Assembly: GCA_900546325.1 (NCBI GenBank)
Contig: URCR01000036.1
Location: forward strand, 1-30,323
DNA length: 30,323 nt
Direction of reading: 5' to 3'
Source of the DNA: an uncultured Lachnospiraceae bacterium
GTDB taxonomy: Bacteria; Bacillota; Clostridia; Lachnospirales; Lachnospiraceae
Below, one piece after another: positions 8,335 through 15,644 of the stretch. The position numbers and the translations under genes were made by a program. The stretch's first letter is position 1, and each line of letters starts with the position of its first letter. The notes below the pieces were generated by a model. That model was not told the origin of the DNA and did no database searches. It saw only the letters and a list, made by a program, of their open reading frames with translations.

Positions 8335-10090
8335 AAAGAGAAAGCTACCATTTAACCGGTTGTCGGTAAAGATTATCCTGACAGTGATCATAGGGATTTT
8401 CTGCCTTGCAGCCTTGCTGAGCGTAGTCAATATTGCAGTTTCCAAAGATGTGTTTGTAGAAAATTTCTCAGAATCCCAGAAAAAAGCATTCCTGCAGATT
8501 GATGAGGGATTTTATGACCTGTTCTCCGCAGCAGGGGAAGTTGCAGTCCGGGCAGATACAAGCTGGGCGGTCCGGCAGTATTTGACAGAGGAAGATCGGA
8601 CAGCGCGGGAAGAGATGGAAGCGATCTACTATATGAAGGTGCACCTGAAAGAAACGAGATTGGATGAATTTCGAAATCTGGGCGCGATGATCCTGGGAAT
8701 GAATGGAAAATCTTACCTGCACAACAGTGCGAAGAGAACGGTCCCGGTAGAAACGATTCTGGAGAGCAGAGTCGTAAAGAATGCTTTGAAAGATCCGGGG
8801 AAACTTGTATGTGAATATGCAGAGAGCGGATATACCGACGACACGAAAAATGTGCCGGTGATTCTGATTGCACGGACACTGGATTATCAGAATGGAAATC
8901 CATGTGATGGGATTGTGCTGTTTACGATCAAAGAGAGCGAGTTTGAAAAGATATATGATTATTTTACTTCTGAAACAAATGATATTGTGATACTCAATCA
9001 GGAGGAACAGGTAATCTCGTCAAATAATGAGGAGTATCTGAACGGAGAGAAGGAAGTCGGGAAGATTCTGAAACTGCTTGAGCAGGAAGGGAAAACAGAA
9101 GTGCGCCAGCATGACGGGAATCAGGTGGAAAACTATCTTTCCAGAAAAATACAGGGAACCAATTTTCAGATGCTTGGAATCATCGACCCGGAGCAGGCAT
9201 TTCTGAAGCAATATAATTTCAGGACAGTTGTTCTTCTGACGTCGGGAATCACGGTCTTGATCGTGGCAGTGCTTTTTGTATTCGTGCGGCAGCAGACAAA
9301 GCCACTGTCCAGACTGGTCAGGAAAATGCGTCTCGTGCAGGCGGGAAACTTAAAAGAGTTTGCGCCGGTAGAAGGAACCGAAGAGATTCAGGAACTGTCA
9401 AAGACTTATAACCGGATGCTTGAAGAGATCAACCGCTATATCGAGGAGCGGATGAAGATTCAGGAAGAAAAGCGGAATGCAGAGATCCATGCGCTTCAGA
9501 TGCAGATCAACCCACACTATATGTATAATACACTTGCAAGTATCAAATGGCTGATCTGGCAGGGAGATGCAGAAAAATCAACAAAAGTGATCGATGCTTT
9601 CATTTCTCTGCTCAGAAATACGATCAGCAACAAAGAAGAATTTGTGACCGTTGCGCAGGAAATAGAAAATTTAAAGAATTATGTATTGATCAATCAGACG
9701 AGATATGGAAACCGTGTCGGTGTCGAATTTTATGTGGCAGAATCCTGTAAGTCATACAAGCTGCCGAAATTGATTTTACAGCCATTTGTAGAGAACGCCT
9801 TTTTTCATGCATTTCCGGAAGGAATGTCGGGAGAAATATCAGTATTTATCAGAGAGGAAAAGCATTATCTGCGATTTGAAATTGTGGACAACGGAGTGGG
9901 AATGGATACGGAGAAACTCCATGCGCTTCAGAATAAAACAGACAAAAAAAGTGAACATTTTACCGGAATCGGTATTAATAATGTAGACGACAGAATTAAG
10001 CTGATCTACGGGATGGATTATGGAATTAATATTACAAGCGAAAAAGAGCAGGGAACAACTGTAACTGTTCTCCTGCCCAAAGAAATTTAA
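8327..10090 (+). CDS. Sensor histidine kinase, YesM type
   Basis: Membrane sensor kinase of 587 aa, partner of the preceding regulator. One transmembrane helix lies near residues 15-37 and a second near 301-322, enclosing an extracellular sensing domain of about 260 residues. A HAMP-like linker follows. The His_kinase region has phosphoacceptor H397 in INPHYMYNTLASI, and the ATPase domain has the N-box FVENAFFHAF with N490 and the G-box DNGVGM. This belongs to the LytS/YesM class, not the HisKA class. The 8-base ATGA-type overlap with the regulator indicates translational coupling. Its stop codon overlaps the stop of the convergent LUD gene, leaving no space for a terminator directly behind it. 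The ligand is presumably the galactoside handled by the operon or its binding-protein complex. Confidence 0.93.
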   Translation: MSKKRKLPFNRLSVKIILTVIIGIFCLAALLSVVNIAVSKDVFVENFSESQKKAFLQIDEGFYDLFSAAGEVAVRADTSWAVRQYLTEEDRTAREEMEAIYYMKVHLKETRLDEFRNLGAMILGMNGKSYLHNSAKRTVPVETILESRVVKNALKDPGKLVCEYAESGYTDDTKNVPVILIARTLDYQNGNPCDGIVLFTIKESEFEKIYDYFTSETNDIVILNQEEQVISSNNEEYLNGEKEVGKILKLLEQEGKTEVRQHDGNQVENYLSRKIQGTNFQMLGIIDPEQAFLKQYNFRTVVLLTSGITVLIVAVLFVFVRQQTKPLSRLVRKMRLVQAGNLKEFAPVEGTEEIQELSKTYNRMLEEINRYIEERMKIQEEKRNAEIHALQMQINPHYMYNTLASIKWLIWQGDAEKSTKVIDAFISLLRNTISNKEEFVTVAQEIENLKNYVLINQTRYGNRVGVEFYVAESCKSYKLPKLILQPFVENAFFHAFPEGMSGEISVFIREEKHYLRFEIVDNGVGMDTEKLHALQNKTDKKSEHFTGIGINNVDDRIKLIYGMDYGINITSEKEQGTTVTVLLPKEI

Positions 10091-10740
10091 TAACCAAGAT
10101 CTTCTCCGATCAAAATGACTTTGATCCGTCCGGTATGTCTGGAGTGCCTTGTGACAACGACCTGACAGCACATACAGTCGGCAGAATGGCAGTTTGCACA
10201 TGCGCCTGTTACTTTGCAAGGTGTATTTGTCTGCAGTCTTGCCGCATTGGCAGGGGTTGCAAGGTTCTGGACACGTGCGATCCCTGATGGAACGTCTGTG
10301 ACAATTTTATTCATTCCTGCAAGAATGATAACATGCTCTGGGCCGTGGATCAGACAGGCGAGACGGTTTCCGTTTCCATCGATATTGATCAGTTCTCCAT
10401 CGATCGTAATGGCATTGGAGCTCATAAAGAAGAAATCCGAAGCTGCGCTTTTTAAGTACACTTCTTTTCGTTCTTCCGGAGTGTGGGCAAGCCCGCGGTC
10501 AATGAGTTCTACATCTGCTTCGCGGAGTGCCTGGAGCATTCCTGTCTCTTCCAGAGTGACAGAGCCTCCGAAGCTTACGGAGGATTTGGAAGGAATAAAG
10601 GAAAGAGCCTGCTGAACGGCCTCGGAAGCGGTCGGACAGTAGTAACCCTCCATATTTCGTTTTTCCAGTTTTTGAATGATCGTGTTTGCCAGCGCTGCGC
10701 GAGCCTGTTGTTTTGGTGTTGTGACAGTAGTCTGTGTCAT
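10087..10740 (-). CDS. LUD-domain protein (lactate-utilisation/LutC-like), Cys-rich C-terminus
   Basis: A 217-aa cytoplasmic protein of the LUD (DUF162) family, the fold of LutC/YkgG proteins linked to lactate or other 2-hydroxyacid oxidation. Family marks are FGGSVTLEETG near residue 58, the GELINIDGNGNR segment, and GMNKIV near residue 145. A C-terminal Cys cluster (C175, C181, C184, C189, C191, C192, from PCKVTGAC to CMCC) could bind an iron-sulfur cluster or zinc; that is inference. No lutA or lutB neighbour is present, so it stands alone. AAGGAGG lies 8 bases before the ATG. It converges on the kinase gene with a 3-base stop overlap (10088-10090 against 10087-10089). The precise reaction is unknown. 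Confidence 0.88.
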   Translation of the reverse strand: MTQTTVTTPKQQARAALANTIIQKLEKRNMEGYYCPTASEAVQQALSFIPSKSSVSFGGSVTLEETGMLQALREADVELIDRGLAHTPEERKEVYLKSAASDFFFMSSNAITIDGELINIDGNGNRLACLIHGPEHVIILAGMNKIVTDVPSGIARVQNLATPANAARLQTNTPCKVTGACANCHSADCMCCQVVVTRHSRHTGRIKVILIGEDLGY

Positions 10741-10770
10741 AGAGATACCTCCTTATAAAAATCTGTCTGT

Positions 10771-10821
10771 CAGGGCATTGCAAAAGGAAACTTTTTAGTC
10801 CTTTTGCAATGCCCTGTTTTT
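10771..10821 (+). terminator. Strong hairpin plus T-run; likely terminator of the sugar operon on the far side of the LUD gene
   Basis: An uninterrupted 18-bp stem (10771-10788 with 10799-10816) around a 10-base loop is followed on the plus strand by five T (10817-10821). On the plus strand the only upstream unit is the ABC-lacZ-yesNM operon, which ends at 10090 without a terminator, so this probably stops it after running antisense through the LUD gene. On the minus strand the same hairpin falls at the predicted 5' end of the LUD mRNA and could protect it. Confidence 0.75.
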
Positions 10822-10826
10822 GTATT

Positions 10827-10855
10827 ATCATACCGCAGTTTTTTTGAGGGGGCAA
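10827..10855 (-). promoter_or_regulatory. Candidate promoter of the LUD gene
   Basis: On the minus strand TTGCCC (10855-10850) and TATGAT (10832-10827) are 17 bases apart. Transcription would begin near 10820, placing the 18-bp hairpin at the very 5' end of the message, about 80 bases before the start codon. Confidence 0.5.
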
Positions 10856-11001
10856 GAGAAAATCGAAAAGCAGAATGCTTTTGTATGTGTGTAAACTTTG
10901 AAAAATTTGTGTAGACAATACGAAAAAGGTCTCGTATGGGGTGGCAACAGAACAGAAAAATTGTGAATAAAAACGAAAATATACAGAATATTAATGAAAA
11001 G

Positions 11002-11030
11002 TAGATAAAAAAACTGAAATATAGTATAAT
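11002..11030 (+). promoter_or_regulatory. Candidate promoter of the repeat surface-protein gene
   Basis: TAGATA (11002-11007) and a perfect TATAAT (11025-11030) are separated by 17 bases. The predicted start near 11037 gives a leader of about 100 bases, which contains the structure described at 11060-11127. The 10856-11001 stretch upstream is AT-rich and shows no other feature. Confidence 0.6.
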
Positions 11031-11059
11031 GAAAAAAAGAATACCAAAATCTCAAGTAG

Positions 11060-11127
11060 ACTGTCTCACTTCCTTCCGGTAAATCCTGCAGAATAGATGT
11101 GAGGCAGTGCACTGATTTGGAAGGAGG
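11060..11127 (+). promoter_or_regulatory. Structured mRNA leader that can mask the ribosome binding site
   Basis: ACTGTCTCAC (11060-11069) can pair with GTGAGGCAGT (11099-11108), 10 bp with one G-U. CTTCCTTCC (11069-11077) can pair with the ribosome binding site GGAAGGAGG (11119-11127), 9 bp with one G-U. The arms interleave (a-b-a'-b'), so they either form a pseudoknot or compete. This matches no riboswitch class I know. Whether it regulates is unproven. Confidence 0.4.
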
Positions 11128-11134
11128 GGATTTT

Positions 11135-12637
11135 ATGAAGACAATCAAAAAATGGTTTGCATGTTTTATGACAGCTATGATGTTATGCAGTATGTCGCAG
11201 GTGCAGGTGCTGGCAGAAGATACTTTGCCGGCAGCAGTTACTCCTAAGATTACAGAATTTAAGATTCAGGGAGTAAAAGGAACAATTGATGAACAGCAGC
11301 GGAAAATTGAGGTGTCAGGGCTTTCATGTAATACTGATCTTACAGCACTTATCCCGGAGATCACTTGTAATCCCACAGATGCCATAGTACAGTTTGAGCC
11401 GTTGAAGCCGTTGGCGGACGATGGACAGCAGAGGACAGAACAGGGAAGTACATTGAAAGCGGTAGACTTTTCAGTGCCAAGAACATGTAACGTAGAGTAT
11501 CAGGGGCAAACAGTTTCTTATACGGTGACAGTGAGTACGCTTCCGCATGCGGGAGATCCGGCGACTTGCACAAACGATTCTGTATGTAAGACATGTGGAA
11601 TGCTGCTGGCAGAAAAGTTGGGGCACGATCTTTTGGCAGCAACTTGTACCGAAAAAGCAAAGTGTCAGCGGAGTGGTTGTGATTATACAGAACCTGCACT
11701 TGGTCATGAGTTATCCGAGGCGACCTGTACGGAACCGGCAACATGTCAGAGGGAAGGCTGTGATTACACAGAAGGAGAAGCACTCGGTCATGATCTATCT
11801 GAGGCAACCTGCACAGAGCCGGCAAGATGTCAGAGAGAAGGCTGCAATTACACAGAGAAAGCACTCGGTCATGATCTGTCCGGGGCAACCTGCACAGAGC
11901 CGGCAACATGTCAGAGAGAAGGCTGTGATTACACAGAAGGAGAAGCGCTTGGTCACGATCTATCCAAGGCGACTTGTACGGAAGCAGCAACATGTCAGAG
12001 GGAAGGCTGTAATTACACAGAAGGAAAGCCACTTGGTCACGATATGAATGACTGGATCGTTACAAAGGAAAGTACAACGACTGAGAAGGGAGAACGGACA
12101 CGAAATTGTAAACACTGTGATTATCGAGAGACAGAGAGTTTAGAGCGTCTGAGCCGGAAGGCGGATGCCGGAAAAAACCAGATTGCAGATCTAAGGACAG
12201 ATATCAATTATCCTTTGGATGAGACCATCACATTCCATCTTTATGGAGCGGGTCAGGATAATACCGAACCGGTAGAGGGCGATACGAGGTATGTTCCGGA
12301 GAGCTGGAAGATTGAAAACCAGTTTGACTGGAGAAGTACCGACGGAGAATCCGGATTTCAAATACACAAGGCAGGATTTTATAAGGTGATGGCATCTTTC
12401 CGAGAGCAGAAGTTTGAGAGCGGAACGTGGCAGAATACAGATCAGACAGACACGAAGGAAGTAACGATCAAAGCCGGAACAGAAGCGCAGAGGGAAGAAC
12501 AGGCAAGAAAAGATGCTGCCAAGAAAGCGGCGAAGACGGGAGATACCAGCCAGATACTACTCTATGTGATCCTTGTACTTGCAGCAGCGGGACTGGCAGG
12601 ATGTGTGATTGTTCGAAATAAGAAGAAAAAACAGTGA
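11135..12637 (+). CDS. Cell-surface protein with Cys-rich tandem repeats and C-terminal anchor
   Basis: A 500-aa exported protein. A signal peptide ends near residue 27 (VQVLA followed by EDT). A beta-rich domain (about 35-140) precedes five tandem repeats of 27-28 aa (about 164-301) with the pattern CTEPATCQREGCDYTEGEAL, i.e. C-x5-C-x4-C. A flanking unit on each side has a C-x2-C form, as in small zinc ribbons. A further domain with FDWRSTDGESGF follows. The C-terminus has a KTGD motif, a hydrophobic helix (ILLYVILVLAAAGLAG) and RNKKKKQ, a cell-wall sorting layout lacking the usual Leu-Pro. I start at 11135 because GGAAGGAGG precedes it by 7 bases; an in-frame ATG at 11099 lies inside the leader. 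Repeats of this GHD-ATC type are common in Firmicutes surface proteins, function unknown. It has its own promoter and terminator. Confidence 0.85.
   Translation: MKTIKKWFACFMTAMMLCSMSQVQVLAEDTLPAAVTPKITEFKIQGVKGTIDEQQRKIEVSGLSCNTDLTALIPEITCNPTDAIVQFEPLKPLADDGQQRTEQGSTLKAVDFSVPRTCNVEYQGQTVSYTVTVSTLPHAGDPATCTNDSVCKTCGMLLAEKLGHDLLAATCTEKAKCQRSGCDYTEPALGHELSEATCTEPATCQREGCDYTEGEALGHDLSEATCTEPARCQREGCNYTEKALGHDLSGATCTEPATCQREGCDYTEGEALGHDLSKATCTEAATCQREGCNYTEGKPLGHDMNDWIVTKESTTTEKGERTRNCKHCDYRETESLERLSRKADAGKNQIADLRTDINYPLDETITFHLYGAGQDNTEPVEGDTRYVPESWKIENQFDWRSTDGESGFQIHKAGFYKVMASFREQKFESGTWQNTDQTDTKEVTIKAGTEAQREEQARKDAAKKAAKTGDTSQILLYVILVLAAAGLAGCVIVRNKKKKQ
11624..12037 (+). repeat. Five in-frame tandem repeats (81/84 bp) in the surface-protein gene
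   Basis: Units of 81, 84, 81, 84 and 84 bp each begin at a His-Asp/Glu codon pair (11624, 11705, 11789, 11870, 11954). The length difference is a Gly-Glu dipeptide (YTEGEALG against YTEKALG). The inner units are highly alike at DNA level, so copy number probably varies between strains. Because the period is a multiple of three, long open frames also appear on the other frames and strand. Confidence 0.9.
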
Positions 12638-12679
12638 GTCATTTAATGGAGCATTGTTGTAAAATGGAGAGGTCCTAAA

Positions 12680-12738
12680 AAGGAGTGTCGCAAAATAACT
12701 GGTGAAATCAGTTATGGAGCGATGCTCCTTAACTTTTT
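12680..12738. terminator. Bidirectional terminator hairpin
   Basis: AAGGAGTGTCGC (12680-12691) pairs with GCGATGCTCCTT (12719-12730) with two G-U pairs. TAACTG (12696-12701) with CAGTTA (12709-12714) extends the arm above an internal loop. T-runs follow on both strands (12734-12738 on plus; five T right after the stem on minus). It ends the surface-protein transcript and can stop transcripts arriving from the AraC side. Confidence 0.75.
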
Positions 12739-12884
12739 GCAAAAGAATAGAGGATTTCCAGATGATCGAATTCCTTCTCTTTTAAAGAGCATTTTTCAAG
12801 CGGTCTTTTACTCTGTTTTTTCTTCAAGATTGGGATCTTATCATGAAGAAAAGGTAAATTGAGGACGTTATGCTGGAAGCTGCT
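12729..12884 (-). pseudogene. Possible decayed C-terminal protein fragment
   Basis: Directly behind the AraC gene, the minus strand holds a 51-codon open stretch bounded upstream by a TAG at 12887-12885 and ending in TAA at 12731-12729. The C-terminal part, LEKCSLKEKEFDHLEILYSF, has the look of a real amphipathic protein tail. There is no start codon with a ribosome binding site. I do not recognise the family. It could be the last piece of a deleted gene, which would fit the other gene remnant in this region, or a chance open frame. Confidence 0.25.
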
Positions 12885-12908
12885 CTATAAAAAATTTGAG
12901 ATAAGGAG

Positions 12909-13754
12909 CTAAAGGTTTGTCTCTCGATATTGGCTCGGAGTAAGCAGTTCATGCTTTTTAAAGGCGATACAAAAAGAACTTTCGCTATTGAAACCTGTAC
13001 GAAAACAGATTTCCTTTACGGAAAGCTGCGTTGTTTTCAAAAGGAATTTGGCTGCGTTTATTCTTGTGGCAACAATATATTGATGAGGAGTCATTCCAAG
13101 CTGTTTTTTAAAAATTCTTGTAAAATGGTATGGACTTAGCGCTGCCTGTTCTGAAAGACTATCAAGTGAAATTGACTCAAAAAAATGTTTGTTGATATAA
13201 GAGACCGCATCAAACAGGGATTGATGTATCCTAGGTGTGGCCTCTTTTTTTGTGTCAGAAAGAATCAGTTCTGTAAGGATTATTGTAATATACTTTGAAA
13301 GAGACGCCTCGATAATATGTTTTCCATCTCGAAATATCTGATATATTTTAGAGAGCATATGCTCCACTGTTTTCCCGTCTCTGGGGGACAGGACAATGCC
13401 AGAGCATTCAGTAATATGTTCGTAATAGCTTCGTGCCATAGGTCCGTCAAAATGCAGCCACAGAGCCTCCCATCCTTCTGAACTTCCATACTGGTGTGGG
13501 GCATAACAGTCAAGGAGAACAACATCACCCTCGCAAGCAGTGAATGTTTTGCCGGAAACAATTATAGTGCAGGTTCCGGATGTGACTAGCATGATAAGGA
13601 AACTATCATATTGTGTGCGTTTTAAAAAATAACCCGGTTTGTAGAAAAAATGACCGACACGAACAGGATAAAAAAATAATTTCTGTGTCTGAGTATTCGG
13701 TGTATAGCCATAATAGTCAGAACCCAAGGAAACATACTCTTCGCAAAATAACAT
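12909..13754 (-). CDS. AraC-family transcriptional regulator (cupin + HTH)
   Basis: A 281-aa regulator. The N-terminal half (about 25-150) is a cupin-type sugar-sensing domain, with GDVVLLDCYAPHQYG and WLHFDGP. The C-terminal 100 residues are the AraC double helix-turn-helix, with LSPYHFTRIFKKQLGMTPHQYI and the second helix-turn-helix at ICFRTGFNSESSFCIAFKK. AAAGGAG lies 8 bases before the ATG. It is divergent from the GPH transporter and GH2 genes and is probably their activator, responding to the imported glycoside; this is inferred from layout and the usual role of the family. The intergenic region between them contains a gene remnant rather than free regulatory DNA. Confidence 0.92.
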   Translation of the reverse strand: MLFCEEYVSLGSDYYGYTPNTQTQKLFFYPVRVGHFFYKPGYFLKRTQYDSFLIMLVTSGTCTIIVSGKTFTACEGDVVLLDCYAPHQYGSSEGWEALWLHFDGPMARSYYEHITECSGIVLSPRDGKTVEHMLSKIYQIFRDGKHIIEASLSKYITIILTELILSDTKKEATPRIHQSLFDAVSYINKHFFESISLDSLSEQAALSPYHFTRIFKKQLGMTPHQYIVATRINAAKFLLKTTQLSVKEICFRTGFNSESSFCIAFKKHELLTPSQYRETNL

Positions 13755-13817
13755 ATCGTTTTTCTCCTTTCAGCAACCGCTCTTTTTGTAACTACAGAAT
13801 GCGATATTCATTATGTG

Positions 13818-13845
13818 ATTATAGCAGATTTTGGACATAAAGCAA
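13818..13845 (-). promoter_or_regulatory. Promoter of the AraC gene at 12909-13754
   Basis: On the minus strand TTGCTT (13845-13840) and TATAAT (13823-13818) are 16 bases apart, with a TGC just before the -10 (extended -10). Several GCA-containing short repeats lie nearby (around 13824, 13842, 13856 and 13877) and may be regulator contacts. On the plus strand only a poor candidate (TTGAGC at 13873, TTATAA at 13897) is seen for the transporter. Confidence 0.55.
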
Positions 13846-13969
13846 TAAAAATATAGCAATTTTTTTAAAGGTTTGAGCAAAATAGATTAGTGCCTTTTAT
13901 AAAAAATGTGTTTATTATTAATATATCTACTAAAACAAGTACATAAAAGGGGGAGCGGTTTTGTAAAAA

Positions 13970-14169
13970 ATGAAAATCTGGGAGGAAGAGGTTGCTATAC
14001 CGATATACGTGACAGGACAGTCAGATAAAAACAATGTTTTTGAAAAAAGAGTATATCTGGGAAGTTCCGGAAAGATGTGTCCTACCCTGCAACAGAAAAA
14101 AATAAGCCATAAAAAGAGAAAATATGGCATGAGGCCTATCTGAAAATAGCGAAACAGAATGAGGAATAA
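13970..14169 (+). pseudogene. Remnant of a DUF5107-type protein gene
   Basis: From the ATG at 13970, 57 codons read MKIWEEEVAIPIYVTGQ, then FEKRVYLGSSGKMCP. This matches the N-terminus I know for DUF5107 proteins (W-E-E-x-V-x-I-P-T-Y, then F-x-E-K-R-V-Y-Q-G-S-S-G-K-V-Y-P). Those proteins are large (roughly 600 to 1100 aa) and common in Lachnospiraceae sugar clusters. Here the homology ends after about 40 residues and the frame closes at 14143. A second short stretch in another frame, WHEAYLKIAKQNEE, closes at 14169 and could be the C-terminal end, so an internal deletion with a frame change is likely. GGGGGAG (13949-13955) precedes the ATG at a long 14-base distance. It lies directly upstream of the transporter and was presumably the first gene of that operon. 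Confidence 0.65.
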
Positions 14170-14184
14170 GAAAGGAGAACAGAT

Positions 14185-15618
14185 ATGAAAAAGCCAAAAC
14201 AAAGAAGAGGGAGTCTCTCTGTTATTGAAAAATATTCTTATGGGATTGGATGCCTGGGAAGCAATATGATCTATGGTATTATCGCAACGTTTGGCATGAT
14301 CTACCTTACCGATGAAGTGAAACTGCCGGCAGGCTTTGTGGGAACGATGTTTTTTGCAGCGAAATTTTGGGATGCTGTCAATGACTTTATCATGGGAATG
14401 ATAGTGGATAACACGCATACCCGATTTGGAAAATTTAAACCGTGGATACTCGCAGGAACTTTATCAAGTTCTGCTGTACTTATATGGTTTTTCTCGCCGT
14501 GGAACGTGTCTCTTGAAACAGCCATGCTCGTAGCAACAATCGCGTATGTGGCGTGGGGGATGACATTTACAATGTTTGATATATCCTACTGGTCTATGCT
14601 GCCGAACCTGGCACAGGATCCAAAGGAGAGAGAACAGATTTCCGTGATTCCGAGGATATTTGCCATAATAGGATCAACTGTGATTGTAGGTGGATTTGGA
14701 ATACCAATTATAAAAAGTCTGGGTGGTGGACAAACAGGATATTCCCGTTTCGCATGGATCATTGCGGCGATGTTCATTATTTCATCGCTCATAACCGTGC
14801 TGGGAATTAGAAATCAGGATAATCGCATAAAAACAGAAGATACAAAAGAAAAAGTGAAAAAAGAGAGGACAACTTTGAAAGATGCTTTTAGAGCTGTCAT
14901 TCGAAATGACCAGCTCATTGTTGCAATCGTAATCATATTAACGTTCAACTTCGCACTTAGTTTTGCCCAGGGTGGTTTGTTGTATTTCTTCAAGTATGTA
15001 TCAGGGAATGAGAATCTGTTTTCTTATTACACATTGGCACAGGGAGCGGCAGTTGCGCTCGGCCTTATCGTATATCCGAAACTTGTAAGTACACTTTCAA
15101 GACGTACAGTATATTTATGGGCAGGGATTTTTCCGGCGGCGGGTATGGTGATACTCTTTATTGGTTCTTTTATCGTACCAGAAAGTGCAGTAGTTGCCGT
15201 GGTATCAGGATTTGTTTTTGCCATCGGACAGGGACTACAGTTAGGAAGTGTCACGGTATTTCTTGCAGATACAGTGGATTATGGCGAGTATAAGCTTGGA
15301 AAACGAAATGAAAGTGTCACATTTTCATGCCAGACACTTTTGACAAAATTTGCATCAGCGCTGAGCACGATGCTGGTTGGCTGGTGTTTGACTATGACAG
15401 GATATGTGCCTAACTCAGTGCAGTCAGAGGCAACATTAATGGGAATCAGGATCGTGTCCATTGTACTTCCGGCTGTTTTCGCATTGATCAGTATGGTGGT
15501 ATTTTTAAAATTTATGAAACTTGACAGAGAAACTGTAGAAGATATCCTGAAAGAACTCAAGATGCGTCAGAATGAAAAAAAGAAGGAAATGAGTCGGACA
15601 GATAAGGCAGTTGTTTAA
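14185..15618 (+). CDS. GPH-family glycoside:cation symporter (MelB/YicJ-like)
   Basis: A 477-aa inner-membrane transporter with about 12 hydrophobic helices, of the glycoside-pentoside-hexuronide:cation symporter family. The diagnostic loop is present: KFWDAVNDFIMGMIVDNTHT, then RFGKFKPW, where the Asp residues form the cation site in MelB. Near the end, ADTVDYGEYKLGKRNES is also typical. AAAGGAG lies 8 bases before the ATG. The GH2 glycosidase follows after 26 bases in the same direction, so this carrier very probably brings in that enzyme's substrate. The AraC gene on the other side of the remnant is the likely regulator. The substrate (a beta-galactoside, glucuronide or other glycoside) cannot be fixed from sequence. 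Confidence 0.92.
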   Translation: MKKPKQRRGSLSVIEKYSYGIGCLGSNMIYGIIATFGMIYLTDEVKLPAGFVGTMFFAAKFWDAVNDFIMGMIVDNTHTRFGKFKPWILAGTLSSSAVLIWFFSPWNVSLETAMLVATIAYVAWGMTFTMFDISYWSMLPNLAQDPKEREQISVIPRIFAIIGSTVIVGGFGIPIIKSLGGGQTGYSRFAWIIAAMFIISSLITVLGIRNQDNRIKTEDTKEKVKKERTTLKDAFRAVIRNDQLIVAIVIILTFNFALSFAQGGLLYFFKYVSGNENLFSYYTLAQGAAVALGLIVYPKLVSTLSRRTVYLWAGIFPAAGMVILFIGSFIVPESAVVAVVSGFVFAIGQGLQLGSVTVFLADTVDYGEYKLGKRNESVTFSCQTLLTKFASALSTMLVGWCLTMTGYVPNSVQSEATLMGIRIVSIVLPAVFALISMVVFLKFMKLDRETVEDILKELKMRQNEKKKEMSRTDKAVV

Positions 15619-15644
15619 AAGGAGGAACGAAATATGGTACAAAA

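Noticed and set aside
11361..12032. 223-codon minus-strand frame and a 166-codon plus-strand frame (11547-12047) through the repeats
   Set aside because: The repeat period is a multiple of three, so any frame free of stops in one unit stays open through all. Neither has a credible start or composition.
11624..12037. CRISPR array
   Set aside because: The repeats are contiguous, coding and in frame, with no spacers.
12790..12860. Hairpin TTTTCTTCA with TGAAGAAAA as a terminator for the AraC gene
   Set aside because: The inverted repeat is real but no T-run follows on either strand; the hairpin at 12680-12738 is the better terminator.
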